From Azorinus chamasolen (taxonomy: Eukaryota > Mollusca > Bivalvia > Cardiida > Solecurtidae), in NCBI GenBank assembly GCA_963576725.1, contig OY755242.1:22503315-22567314 (forward strand): a stretch of DNA of 64,000 nucleotides, in the 5' to 3' direction. The position numbers were made by a program, and so were the translations under genes. Below are positions 31,901 through 38,669 of this stretch, piece after piece; the stretch's first letter is position 1, and each line of letters opens with the position of its first letter. The notes under the pieces are model-generated. The model had not been told where the DNA came from. It worked only from the letters and a program-made list of their open reading frames with translations, and did no database searches.

Positions 31901-33369
31901 CTGGTAAACTTCTGAAGAACTGGTCCATGTGACAGGTATATTTATGCTGGTACTCACATTGTTTGTGAAAATTGGCCTGTAATCTTCCTGAATTTCATAC
32001 GAAAAAAATCACACAACTTCTTTTTGAAGTGTGCTAAGCTAGAGGGTAAACCAAAAGGCATCTATAAATGGCTCAAATTTTGTTTCAGGTCTCACTATGT
32101 TGTATGCCATTTTGTTCCCAAACACATTCTTACCAATGAAAATGCTTGGTTTTCTGCTATGCTAGGACTGCACTAAGCTTAGAAAATTATCATCTGAAGA
32201 ATGTTCATTGTTCAGAGAATAATAAAATAAAATTATGGCAGCTATATATATAAAACAAAATATGAAATGTACATGATCTGTTCTGTTTGCAACTTACATG
32301 TATATAATTAGTTGTAAAACTATGAAGTTTACAGTAAATAACAAAATTTACTGAAACAATACATCTTTTTCTCTTTTCTTCTGTCCTGTGAATTCCTGTC
32401 CTGTCTTGTAAAAGTACACTTCACAGACGTCCTGTCCTGTGGAATTGTGAGAACTTTTAGAATATCTGCATTTTGCAGATTCATGCTAGTCAGATAATTT
32501 TTATGACAAGCACAAACATTCTTAGGAAAGTAATCCTAAAAACATTATTTAACCCTTTCCCTGTTCTGTCTTTATTCCAAATTTCAATACCTACTGAATA
32601 TTCATGGAAAAGATGATTAAAACGAAATATTGAAGACAGAACATTGTAGCCATTTTAAAAAGTAAAGCAACATATCAAATGCCTGCGGTACGGAAGGTCG
32701 TGGGTTCAATCCCTGGCCGCGAAAGGGTAGTTCTAGGACTGGTCGGCCCAATGTCAGGATAATGTGATTGGGTGGGGTGCCCATGCCATGTGTCCGCGGC
32801 AGAGGCATTCCAGTGAGGCAGCACTATAACTTGTCTCAAGCGGGTGCCGTCTGCAAATAACTGAAATACTGTTGGTCGGACGTAAAACCCAACTCACTCA
32901 CTATCAAATTCCATTAGCAAACAGAGCCGACCCTGATCAGATGGCTCCTATAGGAGCCATCTGATCTGGGTCTTCTCTGTTTGCAAATGCGTGAAAACAC
33001 GTTTATATGAAGGAAAGGGTTAAGAATGTATTTAAGTAATTTCTATCACTTATTTTGAAGGGACACTGTGTTGTCGTTTTCAATGAAGATGGTTTCTTCC
33101 AAAGAAGAATTGGCTGTGAGATGATCACAAACTACCCAAATGGAATTGACATCAGTGATGCAGGAGATGTACTTGTCGGGGACAGTCATGGCAACCGATT
33201 TCATGTAGCAGTGTTTCAGAGAGATGGTTCTCTGATTGGAGAGTTTGAGTGCCCGTATGTAAAGGTCAGTCGTTGCTGTGGCCTGAAAATCACATCAGAA
33301 GGCTATGTGGTAACTCTGGCCAAGAACAATCACCATGTCTTGGTTCTCAACACCTTATACATTAGCTAA
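4534..33369 (+). CDS. TRIM-NHL family protein (Brat/NCL-1/Mei-P26 group), 3' portion of the gene, six exons
   Basis: Exons 4534-4935, 9726-9849, 20604-20764, 20908-21096, 25619-25770 and 33061-33369 join to about 444 codons ending in TAA. All five introns have GT..AG ends, and phases run 1, 2, 1, 1, 0 without a break. The product begins inside a Ser/Gly/Thr-rich linker (~175 residues) and continues into six NHL-type repeats that should fold as a six-bladed beta-propeller. Recognisable strings are [52 protein letters not shown] and [10 protein letters not shown] at the C terminus. Family knowledge: such propellers bind single-stranded RNA, and TRIM-NHL proteins repress mRNAs in the cytoplasm to control growth and differentiation. 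The RING/B-box/coiled-coil part must lie left of position 1, and I see no exon for it at 1-4533. The TRIM-NHL assignment is strong; the exact orthologue (Brat, NCL-1, Mei-P26/NHL-2 or TRIM2/3) is not settled, so no symbol is given. Confidence 0.9.
5341..7786 (+). mobile_element. Helitron-like element, interrupted, 3' end hairpin + CTAG
   Basis: Starts near a C-run and G-run pair (5347-5362, 5373-5385) with a short TCCG repeat, then degenerate units (GGACTTTTTATGGAAGTG..). It ends with hairpin AGCCTTTGGCT (7764-7774) and CTAG (7782-7785), a classic Helitron 3' terminus. A HINE at 5766-7265 is inserted in its TTTTT tract: actttttatggaag at 5601 matches actttt|ttggaag across the insert. Confidence 0.5.
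5766..7265 (+). mobile_element. HINE (Helentron-associated) element with ~155-bp tandem core
   Basis: Subterminal inverted repeats GCTCACCTGAG (5769-5779) and CTCAGGTGAGC (7230-7240) are visible. The 5' head hairpin is GCTCACCTGAGCC/GGCTCAGGATGAGC, followed by a (GTCCG)n stretch at 5816-5876. About eight units of ~155 bases follow, containing GGGCCAAAAATGGCCCCGCC and CTTATCAGTTTTTCATAGG. The 3' hairpin AGGGCCTCATGGCCCT is followed by CTTG, and insertion is between T residues. This is the reference copy for the family. Confidence 0.75.
7992..9247 (+). mobile_element. HINE-like element, ATACGCCC type
   Basis: The head ATACGCCCACCtaataaaGGTGGTCGTAT is a hairpin, and the 3' side has the matching GTGGGCGTATTATG. 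A (GTCC)n(GTTC)n microsatellite spans 8036-8075. Three to four ~175-base units follow (TTTGTCCGCTGTTTTCTGGG, GATATTAATGAAACTTCAC), decaying rightward. The 3' hairpin GTACCGTATGCGGTAC is followed by TCTTGTT. Confidence 0.65.
9320..9350 (+). mobile_element. Helitron-like 3' terminus of an outer element
   Basis: Hairpin ATCACctttaGTGAT (9327-9341) is followed by CTAG at 9346-9349 and a T. The same end occurs at 55537-55559. The outer element seems to begin before 7992 and to have been split by the ATACGCCC HINE. Confidence 0.5.
9413..9512 (+). mobile_element. family-A MITE, core fragment
   Basis: Carries the hairpin CAGACCCTGATCAAAGGACCC..GGGTCTACTC and a degraded end (cattaagggttga). The left half is missing. 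It lies about 210 bases before the second coding exon. Confidence 0.5.
9726..9849 (+). CDS. TRIM-NHL exon: linker leading into the NHL domain
   Basis: The acceptor is ...gttactgcag (9716-9725) and the donor is AAG|GTAATT at 9850. It is entered in phase 1 and left in phase 2. Translation gives [18 protein letters not shown] followed by a basic stretch ([14 protein letters not shown]) that connects directly to CKFG at the start of the first NHL repeat in the next exon. It is too short to stand out as an ORF and was placed by phase and by continuity with both neighbours. Confidence 0.8.
10103..10394. mobile_element. SINE-like retroelement with 12-bp target duplication
   Basis: Direct repeats ACAATTTAGAGG at 10091-10102 and 10395-10406 flank the insert. 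It holds CCTTCGGACGAGACT and AAACCGAGGTCC near the left and a (TAA)n-type run with CAACTTTATTTAAA in the middle. I recall the first block as frequent in molluscan short repeats. No A/B box was found. Confidence 0.5.
10878..11489 (-). CDS. two-finger C2H2 protein encoded downstream of a Penelope-like endonuclease
   Basis: An intact 203-codon ORF begins at ATG 11489, only 10 bases after the endonuclease stop. It has two C2H2 fingers: residues ~21-42 ([22 protein letters not shown]) written as C-x2-C-x13-H-x3-H, and residues ~51-73 (C-x2-C-x12-H-x4-H). A Pro/Asn/Thr-rich middle and a Ser/Asp-rich tail follow, with no stop or frameshift. It could be an accessory ORF of the element, a captured host finger, or a 3' continuation of the element's polyprotein after a lost stop. 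No host exon structure is visible. Function is unknown; DNA or RNA binding is inferred from the fingers only. Confidence 0.6.
   Translation of the reverse strand: MAKKQPNENTYQRISKNLNQCLKCHMFIRGSTTNFARHLKTHNNNRTKFICPHCSRLYARRDTLKRHGKSIHNLDITVFEKAIVQPPKIEKLTTWTPPFECQPNFRTVPAKNGPRSTYNPNNTDQFLREMTKVPTLLSPIQDPDEPSSTLDTFNHTNKDDESIQISLSNTICLDEYDSQKIRTIFVYSIYGLLNWGKTHNNKC
11499..11927 (-). pseudogene. GIY-YIG endonuclease domain of a Penelope-like element
   Basis: 143 codons in one frame ending with TAA (11499-11501). Visible in order are a Cys-rich entry ([12 protein letters not shown]), [51 protein letters not shown], then after one in-frame [16 protein letters not shown], and finally [19 protein letters not shown]. 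The [15 protein letters not shown] pair, the conserved Arg in FRERL, the catalytic-type Glu (TEEALI) and the terminal PHGLN match GIY-YIG domains of Penelope-like elements. The TGA makes this copy inactive unless read through. The 5' part (reverse transcriptase) is missing. Confidence 0.8.
12466..12790. other. unassigned spacer
   Basis: AT-rich sequence between the HINE array and the Tc1 copy. It may contain the 5' terminal repeat of the Tc1 element, but the matching 3' end was lost. No other feature seen. Confidence 0.3.
12791..14604 (+). pseudogene. Tc1-type transposase pseudogene split by another transposon
   Basis: Degraded Tc1 wording runs along the plus strand. There is a helix-turn-helix remnant near 12885-12930 (VHKSTISCL style), RLTHL near 12998-13015, and the RRGERY-type block near 13300. 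NARPH is near 13415, and [17 protein letters not shown] is intact at 13492-13542. The reading frame then stops at a 950-base insertion (13548-14497) and resumes at 14499 with the RVRRRHPAP style and RQINGLVD near 14580-14600. Many frameshifts and stops. The DDE residues of the DNARPH and PDLSPIEH motifs are visible; the first Asp is not confidently placed. The right junction at ~14605 fuses directly to a different tandem repeat. Confidence 0.75.
13548..14497. mobile_element. unclassified DNA transposon with GGGTTACAGAT inverted ends
   Basis: Inverted ends GGGTTACAGAT (13548-13558) and ATCTGTAACCC (14487-14497) bound a 950-base insert in the Tc1 copy. An ATG at 13918 opens a short frame ([19 protein letters not shown]), and a second small frame runs 13994-14194 rich in Cys, Lys and Val. 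The second may once have been continuous with the first. Neither matches a family I recognise. A clean target duplication was not found. Confidence 0.5.
14605..15391 (+). repeat. ~170-bp tandem repeat (GGTTTCTCAG..TTATGCCCCTTTG)
   Basis: Four to five diverged units begin near 14605, 14771, 14946, 15110 and 15283. Each has CCGCACGGTTTCTCAG, GACTGGAATC, CATAAAGAGGACATGC, and TTACAAAGTTATGCCCCTTT. These resemble HINE cores whose ends have been lost; a mariner cuts the last unit. Confidence 0.6.
15394..16610 (-). mobile_element. mariner element, nearly full length
   Basis: Inverted ends CGAGGGGTGA (15394-15403) and TCACCCCTCG (16601-16610) are flanked by TA (15392-15393 and 16611-16612). The 1217-base length and the minus-strand transposase remnant fit mariner. 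Confidence 0.85.
15430..16460 (-). pseudogene. mariner (DD34D) transposase pseudogene
   Basis: On the minus strand the visible order is [25 protein letters not shown] (first catalytic Asp, near 16000), [39 protein letters not shown] (second Asp, near 15730) and HPPYSPDLA (third Asp, near 15645). The order and spacing are those of mariner transposases of ~345 residues. Frame changes near 16030 and 15920 and after SPDLA break the gene, so it is inactive. Confidence 0.85.
16620..17688 (+). mobile_element. HINE array, 5'-truncated, with a MITE inside
   Basis: Continues the unit type of 9884-12465 (GAACACTAGTGGTCACATTT, CAGAATGATTGTTTTGATAA). The 3' end is intact: TCAGGTGAGCGATTAAGGGCC, hairpin AGGGCCATCTTGGCCCT, then CTTG at 17684-17687. 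A 495-base TTAA MITE interrupts it. Confidence 0.6.
16975..17469. mobile_element. 495-bp TTAA-flanked MITE
   Basis: TTAA target sites (16971-16974 and 17470-17473) and inverted ends AGGGGATGTCCCTACA against TGTAGGGACTTCCTCT. Removing the insert restores CACATT-TTAA-GCCCAATCTTCAT, which matches neighbouring array units. No coding sequence. Family differs from the hairpin MITEs. Confidence 0.8.
17733..19366 (+). mobile_element. HINE-like elements, GGGGAGAC type, possibly two copies
   Basis: A head at 17740 (CACAATGGGGAGACATTTTG) with a (TCCG/TCTG) stretch is followed by units with GGTCAAGGTCACAATTCAAG. A second head at about 18699 (GGGGGAGACATCAG) has CTGTCTGTCTGTTTGTCCG. Units of ~155 bases (GGACAATAACTC, CACAAGGGCCATAACTC) reach 19250. 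The 3' hairpin TGTATTGCATAGCAATACA (19337-19355) is followed by ACATTAACTTGTT. Confidence 0.55.
19632..20523 (+). mobile_element. HINE element, GCTCACCTGAG type
   Basis: Same family as 5766-7265: head TAGCTCACCTGAGCCAAAGG, GTCCGG stretch, about four units with AAGGGCTTATCAGTTTTTC, and the 3' hairpin AGGGCCTCAAGGCCCT followed by CTTGTTT. It ends 80 bases before the first NHL exon. Confidence 0.7.
20604..20764 (+). CDS. TRIM-NHL exon: NHL repeat 1
   Basis: The acceptor tttttcatttcag ends at 20603 and the donor CCAG|GTAAGA begins at 20765. Entered in phase 2, it reads [18 protein letters not shown], then ..[17 protein letters not shown] and ..[11 protein letters not shown]. This is a canonical NHL blade (GxxxGQF..P.G....[13 protein letters not shown]). 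The 3' end of a HINE stops about 80 bases upstream at 20523. Confidence 0.95.
20908..21096 (+). CDS. TRIM-NHL exon: NHL repeat 2 and start of repeat 3
   Basis: The acceptor ...tatattgtag ends at 20907 and the donor CAAG|GTATTA begins at 21097. It enters and leaves in phase 1. It reads [18 protein letters not shown], a second blade with [15 protein letters not shown], then [17 protein letters not shown]. The intron to the previous exon is only 143 bases, the shortest in the gene and the only one without a mobile element. Confidence 0.95.
21097..22721. other. intron sequence without recognised features
   Basis: Holds a short imperfect repeat of GATGGGCCATTGGCCCATCA at about 21268-21328 and otherwise unique-looking sequence. 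No ORF with family features was found on either strand. CpG is more frequent here (21600-22270) than in the surrounding repeats. Confidence 0.4.
22732..23256 (+). mobile_element. non-LTR retrotransposon (LINE) tail, 5'-truncated
   Basis: Ten-base direct repeats ATATTGGCTA (22722-22731 and 23257-23266) flank the 3' terminal part of a LINE. The deep 5' truncation and A/T-rich end are typical of target-primed insertion. Confidence 0.8.
22733..23219 (+). pseudogene. C terminus of a LINE reverse transcriptase with Cys-His finger
   Basis: The first frame reads [20 protein letters not shown] then FGEL and [14 protein letters not shown] frame change near 22950 leads to [31 protein letters not shown] and a terminal finger [20 protein letters not shown]. 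This WAGHV.RM..RIPK ... RIGL.SH.RTH wording is typical of the end of jockey/RTE-type ORF2 proteins widespread in molluscs. Catalytic domains are absent. Confidence 0.8.
23321..25139 (+). mobile_element. HINE element, GCTCACCAGAGC type, split by a DNA transposon
   Basis: Head AAGCTCACCAGAGC/GTGCTCAGGGTGAGC at 23323-23356. Units have CTCAGCTTTCATATTTGGCA, GTCCTCTACAAAAGTTATAT and GGTCAAAATTGGCC. The array is cut at 23734 by a 1.26-kb insert and resumes at 24996. No 3' hairpin survives after 25139. Confidence 0.6.
23736..24995. mobile_element. pogo/Tigger-like non-autonomous transposon, 1.26 kb
   Basis: Inverted ends CAGTCTAATCACGATACTACG and CGTAGTATCGCGATTAGACTG, flanked by TA (23734-23735, 24996-24997). 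TA duplication and CAGT ends are typical of the pogo/Tigger group. Near both ends the sequence repeats ATGCGAAACTACGAAAAA. No transposase frame was found. Confidence 0.7.
25140..25618. repeat. G-run, CCCCACCC tract and GTCAGGGAATTTTG repeats before an NHL exon
   Basis: A 26-base G-run at 25209-25234 is followed by several copies of GTCAGGGAATTTTGA (25255-25440) and a C-rich tract CCCCCCACCCCCACCCC (25478-25503). The exon at 25619 follows with a normal T-rich acceptor. Confidence 0.5.
25619..25770 (+). CDS. TRIM-NHL exon: NHL repeats 3-4
   Basis: The acceptor aaagtctttttcag ends at 25618 and the donor AAG|GTATGA begins at 25771. Entered in phase 1 and left in phase 0, it reads [18 protein letters not shown], then [20 protein letters not shown] and KEFFVCDFK. 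This completes the third blade and begins the fourth. Confidence 0.93.
26129..26746 (+). repeat. three adjacent family-A hairpin MITEs
   Basis: Copy 1 is 26129-26372 (CACCATGAATATTCATGTAA to GTAAAGGGTTAA). Copies 2 (to 26550) and 3 (to ~26746) share a different left part, TATATTTACACTATATG.ACTAAA, so copies 2-3 look like a ~180-base tandem duplication rather than independent insertions. Each has the GACCCTGATC..GGCTCCTATAGG type core. Confidence 0.65.
28116..30110 (+). repeat. ~140-bp tandem array with estrogen-response-element palindromes
   Basis: About twelve units, each with AAAAAGCTTGTCCGGAGCAT, ACCTTACCAGCTACGGATTC, TTCATCTTGGGATGGCGGAG and CAGGTCACTGTGACCTTGAC. Perfect AGGTCACTGTGACCT occurs at 28671-28685, 28957-28971 and 29391-29405. 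AGGTCACCTTGACCT occurs at 28365-28379 and 29120-29134. Short internal duplications (TTATACCTTACCAGCTACAA) break the period at 28400 and 29005. No terminal hairpins are seen, so the parent element is not defined. Confidence 0.75.
29627..29876. repeat. poly-T repeat inserted in the 140-bp array
   Basis: Begins aggccttttttt, holds GGGGCCGAAATTCGGCCCC and a T-run at 29738-29760, and ends aaaaaaagggct. Array units resume on both sides. Same family as 3346-3535. Confidence 0.45.
30119..30186. mobile_element. family-A MITE hairpin core fragment
   Basis: GCAAACAGTGTAGACCC (about 30134-30150) pairs with GGGTCTACACTGTTTGC (30164-30180). Ends are missing. Confidence 0.5.
30440..30715 (-). mobile_element. 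family-A MITE, reverse, ends degraded
   Basis: Shows TTGCAAACAGAATAGACCC, a shortened hairpin, GTTTGCTTATGGAATGATAT and the AT-rich tail GAATATTCATATCATTATTT. It lies inside the piggyBac intron. Confidence 0.5.
31329..31513 (+). mobile_element. short HINE, GCTTGTCTGTTTCGAAG type
   Basis: A ~185-base element: head TTTTTTAGCTTGTCTGTTTC, (GTC)n at 31370-31392, a single core unit, 3' side GACAGACGAGC and hairpin GCACCcacttgcGGTGC followed by TCTTGTTTT. A sister copy is at 45041-45339. It lies just upstream of the piggyBac start codon. Confidence 0.6.
31514..32548. other. intron sequence, little recognised
   Basis: The CCGAGTGCCACGC-type string with TTAA near 31766-31804 (complement of GCGTGGCACTCGG..GAGTTAAC) may be the 5' terminal repeat of the piggyBac element, but no partner end was found past 26827. 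The rest is AT-rich without ORFs. Confidence 0.3.
32549..33023 (+). mobile_element. family-B TTAA hairpin MITE with a SINE inside
   Basis: TTAA at 32549-32552 and 33020-33023. Left end CCCTTTCCCTGTTCTGTC, right end AAGGAAAGGGTTAA, and a very clean hairpin GATGGCTCCTATAGGAGCCATC at its centre. Interrupted at 32681-32901 by a SINE. The right end lies 37 bases from the last coding exon. Confidence 0.8.
32681..32901 (+). mobile_element. tRNA-derived SINE
   Basis: Flanked by TATCAAAT (32673-32680 and 32902-32909). It holds a B-box-like GGTTCAATCCC in GTCGTGGGTTCAATCCCTGG (about 32697-32716) and ends GGACGTAAAACCCAACTCAC, a tail style common in molluscan SINEs. The A box is not evident, so the 5' end may be truncated. 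Not a functional tRNA. Confidence 0.75.
33061..33369 (+). CDS. TRIM-NHL terminal coding exon: NHL repeats 4-6 and stop
   Basis: The acceptor tattttgaag ends at 33060. The exon starts in phase 0 with [18 protein letters not shown], continues with [20 protein letters not shown] and [18 protein letters not shown], and ends with [19 protein letters not shown] and [10 protein letters not shown] before TAA. It supplies the last strand of blade 4 and blades 5 and 6, so the propeller is complete. The TTAA end of a hairpin MITE lies at 33020-33023, leaving only 37 bases between repeat and exon. Confidence 0.95.
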   Translation, partial: GHCVVVFNEDGFFQRRIGCEMITNYPNGIDISDAGDVLVGDSHGNRFHVAVFQRDGSLIGEFECPYVKVSRCCGLKITSEGYVVTLAKNNHHVLVLNTLYIS

Positions 33370-36300
33370 ATGAGGATAGTGCATAGTAGCCATAGGAATG
33401 GTTTACATGGAGATGAGTGCTTCAGTCGGGCCTGGATTGATTTGAGCCTTACCTGTGAGTATTTGTTAAGTGAGAGGTGTTTCGGCCTCTACTTAGATTA
33501 GGTTATTGTAGTTCATTTCTAATTTTACCCGGTTTTTCTCTACTCACAGGTATGGCTTAAACCCTTTGGCCCTATCTTTTTTTGTGTGAAAAATTAAGTT
33601 TTCTTGACCTGTCTCTTGTTTTAACAGATTTGAATGAATCTTGTCATACACATAGCTAGATAGCCTGTGGTTTAACACAGATTAAATGCTGATAATACAA
33701 GGAATGTTAATTGTTAGAGGTTTCTGGAGGAATTCCTCACTTGTAGTGCTTTTTGCTACAGCTGAGGGATATATCTTTAGATTTAAGGACAATTCAGGCT
33801 TGTGGCACATCCTAGATGCAAGCTTTCCATTTTTTCCCCACAAAATTTAACAGGTACATATGTACTTTCAGCCATGTGTTTTATGGTTTTGAGTACAGTT
33901 TTCTTACATTATTATTTCCCTTTTTGGAAACGTTGTTTTTTTTAGTATTCAGCAACCAGCCACTATATGTTTATGGCCTGAAAGCCTTGAAAAGTATCTG
34001 TTTTAGATTATTGCATATAAATCTTTCTAAAAAGTTATTAAATTACTGACATTTCAAGTTTTATACACATATAAACTTGTTTAGAAACTGATTGTACGTG
34101 TATAAAACAAAAGAGGACTTGAGCCGTATCCTATTAAGCGCTACCTGACTGGTAGGATCCAGACGTGACTTGGTGTAAATTTACGTCTTGTCGGGATCTA
34201 AGCTGTTTGACACTGTAAATAGTTTCTCAAAAATTTGAAGGAGTTGGCAGTGAATAGAAATTGTTTCAGATAGAGTTTGAGCAGACAATGTCTGCTCAAT
34301 GTTTTAGGCAGGATAATGGTTTATAGAATGGATGTAAGCCAAACTGTGAATAAGGAGTGACACTACACAGATATCAATTGCATAGTTTGGTATTGGTAGC
34401 AACTAGTGCTTTATACTATTAACAGTGGTCTTTATGCTTTTTGGAGATTTATTTTACCATAAGTGTCTCTCAGGTCAAATATTTTACGAAACCAAGTTTG
34501 TAAAATGTACTGAAGAATTTGTACATGAGTGTCCATTCTGAATTACTGAACTGTTGATATATTTCTACTCCTTGAACCTTTTACCCCATGAATATTTATA
34601 CAAGAATTTTTGACTTCATGAATATCCATTAATTGATTTTTTATATGGCCAATGGTTTAAGGATTATTTTGGCCATAGTAGAAATTGTAGTATCAGATTA
34701 ATATTATTTCTTGAGCAGACCCCAGGCAGACGGCTCCTACAGAAACTGTCTGATCTGGGTCTTAAGATTTTGAAAGTGCCAAAAGTTGTCTATTGGAAAA
34801 GGGGTTAAGAATAAAATTCATGAAGTAAATATGGACAGTTTAGAATGAATATGATGAAAAAGATGCTTGTTTTAAAATTGAACACAGAGGTTGAACTACT
34901 TTTATTATGCTGGACTGGTTCTGTGCTTGTCTACTGACTCCATCCATGAAGTATTCTACAGATGACTCCGTACCAGTACAGGTCTGAGGACAGTCAATTA
35001 GTGTTCCATGCTATTGGCTTAAATGATATGTTTACAAACATTTGAATCCATAAAACATGCGAAATATTTTGACATCAAACCTGGATCAAGTGAAACACAG
35101 ATTATGTTGTTTGTTATAAGGAAAAAATGTTTATTAAATTTTCAGGTTAAGAAAAAACAAACACAAAACATTTTACAAGAAGCATGTCAAAGCTGAAAAT
35201 ATTAGAACATACAACAGCTAACATACGTAGCAAAGTCAGGAAGTTGTTAAATTGTTTACAATGAAATCTCACATTGCTGCAATTTTCTCTATTCATTGAA
35301 GATGACTTGTTTAACATTAAATGAGGAAATATTTACATTTATAGCTACATAATATCTTTAAAGCATTTAACTGCTGACTTTGAGGGAAAGGGTAGCAACA
35401 TTAAGCAGATGTGGTTAACAGATATAAAATATATATATATAAGTGTATATATATATTGATATCTCTTGTATACTATGATATTGTAAGAGTAGCCTTCGGT
35501 TAGTTGGCAGACCTGTTTATAAATCACTGTGGCTTTGAAATGCAGATTCTGGGGGTTGGAATGGTTTATTGGTTTGTGCCATTTTTAAAGGGGTGACATT
35601 GAAGAGGGTGGGGGATTGTACAAAGCTAAAATGTTCTGCATTTCAGACCTGCAGACCATTTATATGCAACCTATGCTTATATGTCTAGTCATATATACTC
35701 AGTTTCATAATTATAACATGACTTTTTTTGCTGTGCCTTACAGATTATTAATTTCTCCTTTTATTTTAAGTGTTCATAGTTTAATAAGGCTTTACATGAA
35801 ATCACTATATATTTGAATGATGTTGACCAATACTGTGTGTTAGTTTTTTGTTTTTCCATGTTTTTTTTCTTTCCACTTAATCTTAATTTGGAATAGAATC
35901 ACTGAGATAACAATTGCTCATATTGTATGTATACAGGTACACCTAAGTTTTGGTGTAATGCACCATGCACATATACATGATATATTTATATATATTTAGT
36001 GTATCTAATCAAAAGCAAGTGTTTATTTACATGTTCATTTGTTACTCATTCACATTGGTAAATGCCATGTTAATAAATGCCATAGTAGATGATGATTAAC
36101 TGTGTAGGTATTCTTAGTTTTACCACTGAACTCATGCAAATTCCAAAGCCTACTTTACAATGTTTTAGTTTTATCGGTGAAGGGAAAAGGAATTTTTGAA
36201 AGTGCTGATGGAAAATAGTACAACTTTTCAAACAAAGAGTAGAGAGTGCTCCCTATTGAGTGCCCTACTTTGAGAAAGGAGGTCTCGGTGTCTTTTGACT

Positions 36301-37135
36301 AACACATCCGACAATCTAGTTTTAGCATATTACAACGACCCTGTCATTCATTTATTACAATGTACATTAGTGTTCATGTTCTCTTGTCAAATTCCAGTTT
36401 GGTGTTTTAAAAATTATATGTATATACAAAAAAAAATGTAAAAAGAAAAAATAACAAAAAAAATGAAAAAAATGAAAAAATGTTTTGTACAAATGTTTTT
36501 AATATTTGAATGCCTTTATAGTTTTTGAAATGTTGCATTTAACATATTTTGATTCTTGAAATGTTTAGCGTTAATATGTTGAAATTTACCATGATTCTTT
36601 CATGTTGCATACAATAACTTGTAATTGATATTTGGGAAAATTATTTTACCATACATTGTGATGACCATATATCAAAGTTGGTGCACAGATTTTGTATAAT
36701 TGTCAGATAAATAACTTGGAAAATTGGTATTCAGGAAAATCTTTTTGTTTATACTTTGAGTAAGAAAAATCCATAAATTGAAGAAGAACATGCAGCTTTC
36801 GTTACAGCAACTGGTCAGAGCATATATATCACTGTTTTCCCCTCCCATTTAATGGGAAACTTGTTTCTGACTTCCAAGATATTTTATGACTACTTAAATA
36901 CTCTTTTGATCATATATTTTTGAAAATCATTTTGTTCACAATGTTTAATCTAGATTGTTCCTATAGAAAATAAACTAATGAAAGTAATTTTTCTATATTG
37001 TACATATGTTATCTTACAGCAAGTATTTCAGGAGTATTTTTGTTATAAACAAGGTTTTTTTCATGATGATTAATGTTTATATATTATACATTTTACTTTA
37101 TTTTCCAATAAATAGTGTTTAATGGTGCCAAATCA
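33370..37135 (+). other. candidate long 3' UTR of the TRIM-NHL gene
   Basis: The sequence after the stop is AT-rich and much poorer in repeats than the introns; one MITE lies at 34572-34808. AATAAA hexamers occur at 36072-36077, 36969-36974 and 37107-37112, the last followed by GT-rich sequence. Also present are a (TA)n stretch at 35426-35456 and an A-rich run at 36427-36480. Long 3' UTRs are common in this gene family. The true cleavage site cannot be fixed without transcript data. Confidence 0.4.
34572..34808 (+). mobile_element. family-A MITE in the candidate 3' UTR
   Basis: Left end TTGAACCTTTTACCCCATG, hairpin CAGACGGCTCC..AACTGTCTG, right end GGAAAAGGGGTTAA with TTAA at 34805-34808. 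If the UTR call holds, this places a stable hairpin in the mRNA. Confidence 0.6.
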
Positions 37136-37382
37136 GTGCTTAGCAATACAAGACTGCCTATTACAAGTACAAAACATGAGGCAGAGAATTAATTCTTCTA
37201 GGGCCTTTTAACTATATTGGCTGTACACACCTGCAAACTGAACTTTTTCCCTCAATCTTGCCAATAAGTATAACTTCAGTCTGCTAAATAGCCCATTCTT
37301 TAGGAGAATTTTTCTTCTACAAAAGTTGCTGAAGTAAAACCTGCAAGTAATTGTAGAGCCATAAAAAACATATCAATGTTAA

Positions 37383-37592
37383 AATACACTCAAATCTGCT
37401 TTAAGAGACCACTTACTGGTTTAACAGGGGAGGCTTAAAAAGCAGGTGGTTACTTAATGCGGGCCAAAATATTGCAAAAAGCTCCATTGGAAGCTCACTG
37501 CATTGCATTAGTCCTGCATTAAACTACCATCTCCTTCAAAGACTCAAAATTAAGACTTATTGATAGTCACTTAAGACAGGTTTTACTGTATA
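37383..37592. mobile_element. family-D palindromic MITE (pogo-like)
   Basis: Carries AGCAGGTGGTTACTTAATGC and the reverse (TTAAACTACCATCTCC), and ends GTTTTACTGTA. Sister copies lie at 43974-44167, 46780-46875 and 48712-48812. Confidence 0.45.
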
Positions 37593-37770
37593 AAATGCAT
37601 TGCTGGATTATATCCCTTACCTTTCTAAAAAAAATGAATGCAGACCAGTTTGTTGAATCCATTATTTGCAAGCAAAAAAATAAAAAATAAAGGAGTTTAA
37701 AAAGTCGTTGGTTCAAAACAATTTTACTTTTCAAAAATATTTTTTATTACTTGTTCTCCAACAGGGCTGA

Positions 37771-38014
37771 TTAATTCTTTCCCTAATGAACATTTACAAA
37801 TGAATAAAACAATTCTTGAATATTCATTAACATATTTTTTATATACATGTAAAGGGGATGTATGCCTTGGATAAAAACTGTTGGATCAGATTTACATAAT
37901 CTCATAAGTAAATAGAGCAAACACCAATCAGACGGCTTCTTCAGGAGCCATCTGATCTGGGTCTACTCTTTTTGGGAAGGTGTGAAAAAGCATTTTTACG
38001 AGGGTAAGGGTTAA
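37771..38014 (+). mobile_element. family-A MITE, full length
   Basis: TTAA at both ends (37771-37774, 38011-38014). Core CAGACGGCTTCTTCAGGAGCC..TCTGATCTGGGTC and right end GAGGGTAAGGGTTAA. Confidence 0.7.
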
Positions 38015-38669
38015 ATTGGATTGTTTCATTTTACAAGATTTTAGAAGATGCAAGTAAAGGTTATATGTGGTAACTGTTTACAGTTTTTGTAGAGGTAAGG
38101 GATATGTCTAACATTTATGCTCCCTCGTTATTTCTCATGATCTTTGGAGAAAATGTTTGGATTTATTTAGGACGTAGAACTGTATAGTTTACGCTAAGTT
38201 TCAAGACAAAGTCTAAAAAGATTTGTTTTGTAATACCTCTATTTTAGGAGGAGGACGTTGTTGAGGTGTTGTCATAGTTACTGGCATTGTACAACTTCAT
38301 TTCTGCATACATTTTCAACCCTCTGAGAACAAGCTATATTCACTTTGATGGCTGTGTTATCAATCATGCAAATTACCAGTTATATCAATTTGCAGAAACA
38401 GTAAAGAACTGGCATCAAAGCAGTGCTTCTTATTTTACTGTAGAGTATCCAGGGCAGAAACATTTACATGGAAATAAAACAAGAAAAATACTTTGGCCAT
38501 AAATTCTTGATATTGTCATTTTCTTCTGTCATACAATATTGATTTTTAACCTTTGTTTTTTCATACATAAATTGTTCCTCTTAGTAACCCACTCATGCTC
38601 GCTGCTCAACGCAGAGGAATCCATAAAACACTAGTGATATACACATAAGCTTTATCAATTGCATTTTTA
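38015..38669. other. unassigned AT-rich sequence
   Basis: A 71-codon ATG frame at 38287-38502 has no family features and no splice context. Nothing else was seen. Confidence 0.3.

Noticed and set aside
32697..32716. tRNA gene
   Set aside because: Only a B-box-like word is present, within a SINE with target duplications. No cloverleaf could be drawn.
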